Part shown: one piece after another, positions 58,136 through 64,000 of the stretch
Position numbering within the stretch: the stretch's first letter is position 1
Layout of the letters: every line of letters starts with the position of its first letter
Source: a beta proteobacterium L13
GTDB taxonomy: Bacteria > Pseudomonadota > Gammaproteobacteria > Burkholderiales > Chromobacteriaceae
Length of the DNA: 64,000 nt
NCBI GenBank assembly: GCA_000335715.1
Contig: AMYZ01000002.1
Location: 248,001 to 312,000 of the forward strand
Direction: 5' to 3'
Made by a program: the position numbers and the translations under genes
Notes under the pieces: model-generated
The model's input: the letters and a program-made list of their open reading frames with translations, nothing else
Database searches by the model: none
Told to the model about the DNA's origin: nothing

Positions 58136-58711
58136 TCAATTTAGCTCCATTAGATTTCTGCCAAACCATTCAAGTGACTTTTGGCAAGGCATCATCACGG
58201 TTTCGTAGATATCCGTGTACTCAACATTTACCGTAAGTGGTGCCAATGCCTTACGGACTTTGTCTCTGCACTCAGAGAAGCTAGTCTCACCCTCATATTC
58301 TGTCAGTTCAAGGAGAGTGATCTCTGCGCCCGCTTGCAAGGTACGACGTTGCAGCGCATGAGTAAAAGTATTCCAAGGACGTTGCTTGGGAAGTGCGGGC
58401 ATCCAATCGATCAAAGTCTCTCGTGTATTTTTCCCATCTGATACGGTTAATGCGAGAACGATCATTGGGCCAGAGCCATTATTACGGAGTTTGACCCGTA
58501 AACTGTTTTCGTAGTCAGCAACGGTGATTTCCGCAAGTGGTCGTACAGACAACTTGTTATGTCGATCTTGTTTGCGAGTTGCGGAAATAGAACACCAAAC
58601 TGATACACAAGAAACAAGGAAGGCAAGGAGTGCTGCAACTGCACTTGCAAGCGCTGCAAAAGCATTTGCAAAGTTTGCATCTGTTTTCAAAAGAGAAATG
58701 AGAGCGTCCAT
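58136..58711 (-). CDS. Hypothetical membrane-anchored protein, low GC, likely acquired
   Basis: A 191-residue protein I do not recognise. An N-terminal membrane helix (about 14-40, AFAALASAVAALLAFLVSCV in outline) is followed by a soluble domain with beta-strand character (LSVRPLAEITVADYENSLRV, KLRNNGSGPMIVLALTV) and a helical tail. Base composition is clearly lower in GC than the neighbours: about 43% in a 60-base line I counted, against about 65% around it. Codon use differs accordingly. It sits alone between the hairpin repeat and the YgjP-like gene. Similar membrane-plus-beta orphans occur in accessory DNA; no function is offered. Confidence 0.7.
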   Translation of the reverse strand: MDALISLLKTDANFANAFAALASAVAALLAFLVSCVSVWCSISATRKQDRHNKLSVRPLAEITVADYENSLRVKLRNNGSGPMIVLALTVSDGKNTRETLIDWMPALPKQRPWNTFTHALQRRTLQAGAEITLLELTEYEGETSFSECRDKVRKALAPLTVNVEYTDIYETVMMPCQKSLEWFGRNLMELN

Positions 58712-58812
58712 TGAATAACCTGAAGCCTAATGTGAAATCTATATCTTAAAATTTACTGATTCGGCTTGTTTACAGCAAGTAGTGTGGGCAAAGGCCACTG
58801 GCCGCGCCCACC

Positions 58813-59307
58813 CTACCCCTCCGCCTCGCGCGCCAGCAGCCATAGCCGCATGTCGAATTCCAGCTGGTGGTAGTGCGGCTCCATGTGGCAGCACAGCTGG
58901 TAGAACGCCTTGTCGTGGTCTTTTACCTTCAGGTGGGCCAGCTCGTGTACCACGATCATGCGCAGGAAGGCTTCCGGTGCGTCGCGGAACAGGCTGCCAA
59001 TGCGGATTTCGTTTTTGCTCTTGAGCTTGCCGCCCTGCACCCGCGATACAAAGGCATTGGTGCCCAGCGTGCCGCGCATGGGGTGCAGGTTGTTGTCGTA
59101 CACCACCTTGGCCAGCGCGCCGGCGTTTTTCATGTAGCGCTGCTTCAGCTCGGTAACGTAGTCGTACAGCGCGCGGTCGGTCTGGATGTCGTGGCTGCCT
59201 GGGTAGCGGTTGGCCACCCAGGCACCCAGCTTGCCGGCCTGCAGCAGGCCGGCCACTTGTTCGATGAGGTGCGGCGGGTAGCCCGCCAGGTATTTGATGT
59301 CTGCCAT
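58813..59307 (-). CDS. YgjP-like zinc metallopeptidase-fold protein (M48/DUF45)
   Basis: A 164-residue protein of the YgjP/WSS group with the metallopeptidase motif HELAHLKVKDHDKAFY: H121, E122 and H125 form HExxH and H131 is the likely third ligand. The group is distinct from membrane M48 proteases and has no signal peptide or membrane helix, so it is cytoplasmic. The biological substrate is not established. I start at 59307 (MADIKYLAGYPP). It is divergent from the futalosine-hydrolase-like gene, with two word-like repeats in the gap (59333 perfect, 59377 with one mismatch). Confidence 0.83.
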   Translation of the reverse strand: MADIKYLAGYPPHLIEQVAGLLQAGKLGAWVANRYPGSHDIQTDRALYDYVTELKQRYMKNAGALAKVVYDNNLHPMRGTLGTNAFVSRVQGGKLKSKNEIRIGSLFRDAPEAFLRMIVVHELAHLKVKDHDKAFYQLCCHMEPHYHQLEFDMRLWLLAREAEG

Positions 59308-59391
59308 GCGGCATTGTAGCGCGGCGGTGGCTGTTGGCCGCAGCGCGGCGGCGCTAGAATCGGTCATCTCCTTTTATTGCGGCCAAGCTGT

Positions 59392-59988
59392 ATGCAGATC
59401 ACCGTACTGTTTCCCACTGCCACCGAAGCCAGCCTGTTCCAGCGCGAGGGCGTTACCACGCTGGTGAGCGGCGTGGGGCTGACCGCTACCGCCTACCAGA
59501 CGCTGAAAACCCTGCACGCCGGGCGGCCGCACTGGCTGATTCTGGCCGGCGTGGCCGGCTACTACCCGCACGCCAACCTGGCCATTGGCGACGTGGTACT
59601 GGTGGAAAGCGAAGTGGAGGCCGATTTGGGCTTTCACACGCCGGACGGCTTTGTGCACCTGGCGCACCTGCCGCTGGACATGGATTTCGAGCGCCGCCAC
59701 ACGCTGGCCTGCCCGCACTTGCCGGCGGAAGGTGGCTGGCGCACGGCGCGCAGCGCGTCGTTAAACGTGGCGATGGCGCCGTTTATCGATAGCCGCGCGG
59801 TAGAGATCGAAAACATGGAAGGCGCAGCGTTCTTCCACGTGTGCCTGCAGGAAGGGCAGCGCTTCCTGGAGCTACGCGCCATCTCCAACGTGGTACAGCC
59901 GGGCGACGACAACTGGGACCTGCCCGGCTCGGTGCGCGCGCTGACCGACGCGCTGCACCGGCTGATCGATCAGCTGCAGGCGGCCTGA
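59392..59988 (+). CDS. Futalosine hydrolase-like nucleoside phosphorylase-family protein
   Basis: A 198-residue member of the purine nucleoside phosphorylase/MTAN fold. LVSGVGLTATAYQTL and the LAGVAGYYPHANLAIGDVVL segment form the nucleoside site, and VEIENMEGAAFFHVC holds the catalytic Glu-Met-Glu region. It is closest to futalosine hydrolase (MqnB) of the menaquinone pathway, but no other mqn genes are here, so another nucleosidase role is possible. The start at 59392 is internal to a slightly longer frame. A terminator follows. Confidence 0.75.
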   Translation: MQITVLFPTATEASLFQREGVTTLVSGVGLTATAYQTLKTLHAGRPHWLILAGVAGYYPHANLAIGDVVLVESEVEADLGFHTPDGFVHLAHLPLDMDFERRHTLACPHLPAEGGWRTARSASLNVAMAPFIDSRAVEIENMEGAAFFHVCLQEGQRFLELRAISNVVQPGDDNWDLPGSVRALTDALHRLIDQLQAA

Positions 59989-60025
59989 GCGGCGCTTGCG
60001 GCCAACCTTGTGCCGCCTGGCAAAC

Positions 60026-60056
60026 AAAAAGCCGCTATCCATCGATAGCGGCTTTT
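60026..60056. terminator. Bidirectional terminator between the futalosine-hydrolase-like gene and tolQ
   Basis: AAGCCGCTATC (60029-60039) and GATAGCGGCTT (60044-60054) with a 4-nt loop, A-run on one side and T-run on the other. It ends both convergent genes. Confidence 0.9.
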
Positions 60057-60086
60057 GCATGACAGCTGTCCGGCTTATCTGGCGAG

Positions 60087-60755
60087 TTATTTGGCGGCCA
60101 GGCGCTGCAGGATGTTGGAAAACTCTTCCATGAACGAGTCAAAACGGCCGGCCAGGCGGTCCACGTCGGCAGCAAAGCGGTTGTAGGCCACCACGGCGGG
60201 GATGGCGGCAAACAGGCCGATGGCGGTGGCGATCAGCGCTTCGGCAATGCCTGGCGCCACGGTAGCCAGTGTGGCCTGGCCGGCATTACCCAGGCCGATG
60301 AAGGCGTGCATGATGCCCCACACGGTGCCAAACAAGCCGATATAGGGGCTGACCGAGCCGACGGTGGCCAGAAAGCTGTTGTGGTGGTCCAGCGCGTCCA
60401 GCTCGCGCTGGGCGGCGGCGCGCATGGCGCGGCGGGCGCCGTCCAGCTGGTCGGAGCTATCGACGCCAGGCTGGCGGCGCAGCTTCAGGAACTCGGCAAA
60501 GCCGGCCTGAAACAGCTTTTCGGTGGCCACGGTATCGCCGTTGGCGCGGTTCTTCTCGAACAGGCTGTTGAGGTCGGTGCCGCTCCAGAACTGCTGCTCG
60601 AAATCCTGCGTGGCGCGGCGGGCGCGGCCCAGCACGGCAATCTTGTTGAAGATGATGCCCCAGGACATCAGGGACAGCAGCACCAGGCCGGCCATCACCA
60701 GCTGCACTGGCAGGCTGGCGTGCATGATCAGGCTTAGGATGGAAATTTCCTGCAC
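60087..60755 (-). CDS. tolQ: TolQ-like proton channel subunit, without adjacent tolR
   Basis: A 222-residue inner-membrane protein of the TolQ/ExbB/MotA family. Membrane helices lie at about 15-37, 130-152 and 168-190; VGSVSPYIGLFGTVWGIMHAF and APGIAEALIATAIGLFAAIPAVV are the channel helices. TolQ works with TolR, TolA, TolB and Pal to use the proton gradient for outer-membrane constriction. Here tolQ ends before a terminator and no tolR/A/B follows, which is unusual. It starts at a GTG (60755) with AAGGAGCC upstream, 18 bp after tsaC. Confidence 0.88.
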   Translation of the reverse strand: MQEISILSLIMHASLPVQLVMAGLVLLSLMSWGIIFNKIAVLGRARRATQDFEQQFWSGTDLNSLFEKNRANGDTVATEKLFQAGFAEFLKLRRQPGVDSSDQLDGARRAMRAAAQRELDALDHHNSFLATVGSVSPYIGLFGTVWGIMHAFIGLGNAGQATLATVAPGIAEALIATAIGLFAAIPAVVAYNRFAADVDRLAGRFDSFMEEFSNILQRLAAK

Positions 60756-60773
60756 TCGTGGCTCCTTGCAGCG

Positions 60774-61349
60774 CTAGCGCAGTACGCGCCCGCTGTCGAG
60801 ATCGATAATGGTGGAAGGCTTACGGCGCTTGCCGATGCGGCCTTTGAGCGTGAGCACCTGTTCGCGGCCAAAGGCCTGGCGGCAGGCGCGCGCGGTTTTC
60901 AGCGACTTTTGCCCGGCGCGGTTGGCCGAGGTGGACACCAGCGGCGAGCCCAAAGCCTGGCATAGCGCAGCGGCTTCGCCGTGGGCGCTGATGCGAACGG
61001 CAATTTTATCATGCCGGCCGCGTAGCAGCGTGGGCACGCGGCGCGATGCTGGCAATAAAAAGGTATACGGGCCGGGCCAGTAGCGTTGCACGGTGGCCAG
61101 CTGCGCCGGCGTGAGCGGGCGGATCAGCGGCCGCAGCTGCGCCAGGTTGGCCGCAATCACGATCAGGCCTTTGTGCGTGGGGCGGGCCTTGATGGCCAGA
61201 ATGCGGCGGATGGCACGTACATTGAACGGGTCGCAGCCCAGGCCAAAGCAGGATTCGGTGGCGTAGGCCAGTACGCCACCAGCGCGAAAGCGGCCACGGG
61301 CGGCGTCGATCTGGGCCTGCGCCGGCAGGCGGGGAAACGGTTTTTTCAC
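60774..61349 (-). CDS. tsaC: Threonylcarbamoyl-AMP synthase (TsaC/YrdC)
   Basis: A 191-residue YrdC/Sua5-domain enzyme that makes threonylcarbamoyl-AMP from threonine, bicarbonate and ATP for the t6A37 modification of ANN-decoding tRNAs. AYATESCFGLGCDPFN, the KARPTHKGLIVIA loop and STSANRAGQKS are the conserved sites. The length is that of TsaC rather than the longer Sua5. It lies between the solute-binding protein gene and tolQ on the same strand with short gaps. Confidence 0.93.
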   Translation of the reverse strand: MKKPFPRLPAQAQIDAARGRFRAGGVLAYATESCFGLGCDPFNVRAIRRILAIKARPTHKGLIVIAANLAQLRPLIRPLTPAQLATVQRYWPGPYTFLLPASRRVPTLLRGRHDKIAVRISAHGEAAALCQALGSPLVSTSANRAGQKSLKTARACRQAFGREQVLTLKGRIGKRRKPSTIIDLDSGRVLR

Positions 61350-61408
61350 GGTCAGCGCTATGGAATTCGGTAAAGGGACAGACCGGCCGCGCTGTGGCTT
61401 GGTTCCGT

Positions 61409-62140
61409 CTAGTCCTGATGATATCGGGCAGTGATTTTAGCCACAGTACCGTCTTTGCGCATCCGGTCTAGCGTGCTGTTGAGCAGGGCCACGGTACGAT
61501 CGTCCATGCGCGGGTGGCAGGCCAGGTACATGAAGGTGGTGTTGAAGGTAATCACCGGGCGGATGTCGGCCGCTTTCTCGCGCGTGGCCAGCGTGGCACC
61601 GCTGTATTTGCCGGTAGCCCAGAAGTCGATACGCCCGGCCACCAGCTTGCGTACGTTTTGCGCGTCGGTCGTCGTTAAATCAACTTCGAAATTCTTGCTG
61701 ATCAGGTACTGCGCAATGGCGTCGCCACTATAACCGCCCAGCCGGTAAGGGCGCACCGATTCCAGCGTGGTGACCACGGTCTTGTTATCGCTACGGGCGT
61801 ACAGCACCCAGGGGTTTTCCACGACGGGGCCTATCCATTTGAGCTGGTGCTCGCGCTGCTCGGTACGCGTGGTGGAGTACACGCAGGTGCCGGGCTCCAG
61901 CACGGCGCGATTGAAGGCGCGCACCCACGGCAGCAGCTCGATATCGTGGCTGATACCGGCGCGCTGCAATAGCTGGTGCACGATCTCGGTAGACAGGCCG
62001 GTGATGCGGCCGCCAACGTCGGCCATATTGAACGGCGGGTAGTCTTCGGTCAGCAGTTTCAGGTGCGCCGGGTCGGCAGCCTGCGCAGGTATCAGGCCAA
62101 GGCAAGCGCTGAACAGGCTTACCGATAAAAATTGCTTCAT
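61409..62140 (-). CDS. Periplasmic solute-binding protein family 3
   Basis: A 243-residue exported SBP_bac_3 protein with a Sec signal (MKQFLSVSLFSACLGLIPAQA). LLTEDYPPFNMAD and GLSTEIVHQLLQRAG are the ligand-site opening of the family. It resembles stand-alone amino-acid or TRAP-like binding proteins seen without permease genes, which often act as sensors rather than in transport. The start at 62140 is clear from the signal peptide. No ABC permease is adjacent. The gap upstream (62141-62464) shows no gene. Confidence 0.83.
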   Translation of the reverse strand: MKQFLSVSLFSACLGLIPAQAADPAHLKLLTEDYPPFNMADVGGRITGLSTEIVHQLLQRAGISHDIELLPWVRAFNRAVLEPGTCVYSTTRTEQREHQLKWIGPVVENPWVLYARSDNKTVVTTLESVRPYRLGGYSGDAIAQYLISKNFEVDLTTTDAQNVRKLVAGRIDFWATGKYSGATLATREKAADIRPVITFNTTFMYLACHPRMDDRTVALLNSTLDRMRKDGTVAKITARYHQD

Positions 62141-62464
62141 GGCGCAGGCTCCCGAAACAAACACTCTGTTACCAGTGTAGGCGCTTCTGCCCGGGAGGCA
62201 GGGCAAGTTGGGTTTTTTCTTGGCTGCTCTGCGGGCTGCGCTGCCAGGCACAGCAGCGGTCATAACGCGGGGGCTGGCGCAGCCAGTAGGCTACCCGGCA
62301 CCAGCTGCGCTTTTCACGGCGCCAGTATCGCCGCCAGCGTGCCCACCCGCGGCTTGGGGCTGTGCTTGCCATGTTTTGCCTTTCACAGGATGCGATAAGG
62401 GCAATCTAGCGGGCGGGGCAACAAAAGCCTGACAAATACAGCCGGTGCGCTGTTAAGCAGGCAT
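62141..62464. other. Gene-free region between the solute-binding protein gene and the purD terminator
   Basis: About 320 bp with no convincing gene, tRNA or structured RNA. It should hold the promoter of the solute-binding protein gene near its left end. I see no further signal. Confidence 0.5.
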
Positions 62465-62490
62465 AAAAAAACGGCACCTTGCGGTGCCGT
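62465..62490 (-). terminator. Terminator after purD (minus strand)
   Basis: ACGGCACC (62471-62478) and GGTGCCGT (62483-62490) with a TTGC loop. The A-run at 62465-62471 becomes the U-tract on the minus strand, 22 bp after the purD stop. Confidence 0.9.
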
Positions 62491-62511
62491 TGGCCGTGCA
62501 AGCTACGCGGC

Positions 62512-63789
62512 TTACTTGGCGCGGTTCAGTGCCTTGCCGCCGATATCGCGGCGCAGCTGCTTGCCGGCAAACTGGATCTGGTCGGCCACGGCGTAGGCTT
62601 TTTGCTGCGCCATCTTCACGCTGTCGCCCAGGCCCACGACGCACAGCACGCGGCCACCGCTGGTGACCAGCTGCTTGTCGGCATCGAAGGTGCTGCCGGC
62701 GTGGAAGGTCATGGTGTCTTCGGTATGCGCCGGAATGCCGCTGATCAAGTCGCCCTTGCGCGGGGCTTCCGGGTAGCCATCGGCCGCCAGTACCACGCCC
62801 AGTGCCACGCGGCGGTCCCAATCGGCCTCTACCGTGTCCAGCTTGCCGTTCACGCCGGCTTCCAGCAGCACGGTGAAGTCGGACTTCAGGCGTGCCATGA
62901 TGGGCTGGGTTTCCGGGTCGCCAAAGCGGCAGTTGAACTCGATGGTGAACGGATTGCCGTCGGCGTCGATCATCAGGCCGGCGTACAGGAAGCCGGTGTA
63001 GGTGTGGCCGTCGGCCTTCATGCCACGCACGGTAGGCATGATGATTTCGCGCATTACACGGGCGTGGATTTCCGGGGTTACCACCGGTGCCGGGCTGTAG
63101 GCGCCCATGCCGCCGGTGTTGGGGCCTTTGTCGCCGTCCAGCAGGCGCTTGTGGTCCTGGCTGGTAGCCATGGCCAGCACGTTGTCGCCGTCTACCATCA
63201 CGATAAAGCTGGCTTCTTCGCCCTGCAGGAAGTCTTCGATCACCACGCGGGCACCCGCGTCGCCCATCTTGTTGCCTACCAGCATGTCGTCGATGGCGGC
63301 GTGCGCTTCGTCCAGCGTCATCGCTACCACCACGCCCTTGCCGGCAGCCAGGCCGTCGGCCTTGATCACGATAGGCGCGCCCTTGCGGCCAACGTAGTCG
63401 TGGGCGGCAGCGGCATCGCTGAAGGTTTCGTAGCCGGCGGTAGGAATACCGTGGCGCTGCATGAAGGCCTTGGCAAAGTCTTTGGAGCTTTCCAGCTGCG
63501 CGGCGTACTGCGTGGGGCCGAAGATTTTCAGGCCGGCGGCACGGAAGGCGTCTACCACACCGGCGGCCAGCGGGGCTTCGGGGCCGACTACCGTCAGCTC
63601 GATTTTTTCGTCACGGGCAAACGCTACCAGCTCGGGGATGGCAGTAATGGCCACATTGGTCAGATTCGGGTCCAGCTCGGTACCCGCATTACCCGGTGCC
63701 ACATACACTTTGGACACGCGGCGGGATTGGGCAATGCGCCAGGCCAGTGCGTGTTCGCGGCCACCAGAGCCGATTACCAGGATTTTCAT
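62512..63789 (-). CDS. purD: Phosphoribosylamine--glycine ligase
   Basis: A 425-residue ATP-grasp enzyme that makes GAR in de novo purine synthesis. VIGSGGREHALAW is the N-terminal motif, GVVVAMTLDEAHAAI lies in the ATP-grasp domain, and EFNCRFGDPETQP carries the Mg-binding Glu/Asn region. Full length with a clear start at 63789. It ends in its own terminator. One word copy lies in the gene (63384-63393). The upstream neighbour on the same strand is the PagP-like gene 55 bp away. Confidence 0.97.
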   Translation of the reverse strand: MKILVIGSGGREHALAWRIAQSRRVSKVYVAPGNAGTELDPNLTNVAITAIPELVAFARDEKIELTVVGPEAPLAAGVVDAFRAAGLKIFGPTQYAAQLESSKDFAKAFMQRHGIPTAGYETFSDAAAAHDYVGRKGAPIVIKADGLAAGKGVVVAMTLDEAHAAIDDMLVGNKMGDAGARVVIEDFLQGEEASFIVMVDGDNVLAMATSQDHKRLLDGDKGPNTGGMGAYSPAPVVTPEIHARVMREIIMPTVRGMKADGHTYTGFLYAGLMIDADGNPFTIEFNCRFGDPETQPIMARLKSDFTVLLEAGVNGKLDTVEADWDRRVALGVVLAADGYPEAPRKGDLISGIPAHTEDTMTFHAGSTFDADKQLVTSGGRVLCVVGLGDSVKMAQQKAYAVADQIQFAGKQLRRDIGGKALNRAK

Positions 63790-63844
63790 CTGCTTTCCTC
63801 AAACATGGGTGTCGTCGTGCGGCTGCCTGTGGCAGCGCGCAAAG

Positions 63845-64000
63845 TTAATAGTGAATGCGACCAAACAGGAAAAACACATTACCGTTGCCTTTGGGCCCCG
63901 GCATGAACGACGCCATCAGCGCACTCTTGCGGTACTGCAAGGACGCCAGCGGCAGTACCACCGGTACCGGCAAGCCTTTCAGGGTATCGGTACGGCTGGT
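63845..64000 (-). CDS. pagP: PagP-like lipid A acyltransferase, C-terminal part only
   Basis: The last 51 residues of a minus-strand gene that continues past the right edge, ending at a TAA at 63845. LPVPVVLPLASLQY and PGPKGNGNVFFLFGRIHY match the C-terminal strands of PagP, where LPVLLPLASVGY and NNGNVYFAWMRFQF occur at the same places. PagP is an outer-membrane beta-barrel that moves palmitate onto lipid A. The terminal aromatic residue fits outer-membrane insertion. The catalytic residues lie outside the window, so the name is tentative. Confidence 0.65.
   Translation of the reverse strand, partial: TSRTDTLKGLPVPVVLPLASLQYRKSALMASFMPGPKGNGNVFFLFGRIHY

Noticed and set aside
58136-58740. 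Low-GC gene as an integron cassette
   Set aside because: I looked for paired RYYYAAC/GTTRRRY sites at its ends and found no convincing attC structure or integrase.

Overview
The window looks like chromosome of a high-GC betaproteobacterium of the Neisseriales, most like Chromobacteriaceae (Vogesella, Aquitalea or Chromobacterium type); the genus is not resolved. The reasons are the mix of betaproteobacterial housekeeping genes, the Entner-Doudoroff/HexR/Gts glucose set, and a short iterated DNA word that behaves like the uptake sequences of the sister family Neisseriaceae. I see no rRNA, tRNA, CRISPR array, IS element or prophage. Almost all of it is core or soft-core DNA. One short low-GC patch (about 58100-58740) beside a hairpin-rich repeat is the only clear sign of transfer.

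Layout. 1-5.6 kb: partial bioB, comF, trmL, rlpA, a DUF2892 protein, and a hemA-prfA pair. 5.7-9.4 kb: formaldehyde oxidation (frmA, fghA) with a divergent LysR regulator, then pdxH. 9.4-16.6 kb: a secreted M4 metalloprotease and a secreted M28 aminopeptidase, a DUF1456 gene with an unknown partner, an AraC regulator, a PEBP protein, a Cys/Met PLP enzyme and a GIY-YIG protein. 16.6-30.3 kb: four signalling proteins (EAL, GGDEF, REC-GGDEF, HDOD), D-serine dehydratase with a LysR regulator, a methyltransferase, a metallo-beta-lactamase-fold hydrolase, an alkyltransferase-like protein, a Tsx-like channel, GlpR and an RNase II-type exonuclease. 30.5-38.3 kb: a small glycine-rich protein with palindromes, Ogt, a GFA protein, a Tat-exported PhoX-like protein, AlaC, a SulP transporter and an aldo/keto reductase. 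38.3-57.7 kb: a glucose supercluster. 57.7-64 kb: the hairpin repeat and low-GC orphan, a YgjP-like protein, a futalosine-hydrolase-like protein, tolQ, tsaC, a solute-binding protein, purD and the tail of a PagP-like gene.

The glucose supercluster reads as one physiological unit. GtsABCD imports glucose. A TctDE/QseBC-like two-component system lies directly upstream of gtsA, and GTAAG repeats on an 11-bp period stand before gtsA. Glk, Zwf, Pgl, Edd, Eda and Pgi convert glucose through the Entner-Doudoroff pathway. HexR is encoded in the same run, and two near-perfect HexR operators sit in the divergent edd-zwf promoter region. A complete dTDP-rhamnose operon (rmlBDAC), which uses glucose-1-phosphate, lies in the middle.

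The most interesting signal is not a gene. The 10-mer GTTGGCCGCA (or TGCGGCCAAC) occurs 45 times by my hand count, about once per 1.4 kb, where well under one copy is expected by chance. It is strongly enriched between genes, forms inverted pairs just after stop codons, and inside genes forces the disfavoured Leu codon TTG in Leu-Ala-Ala. This is the pattern of a DNA-uptake-type sequence or another genome-wide iterated motif, and it should be tested first.
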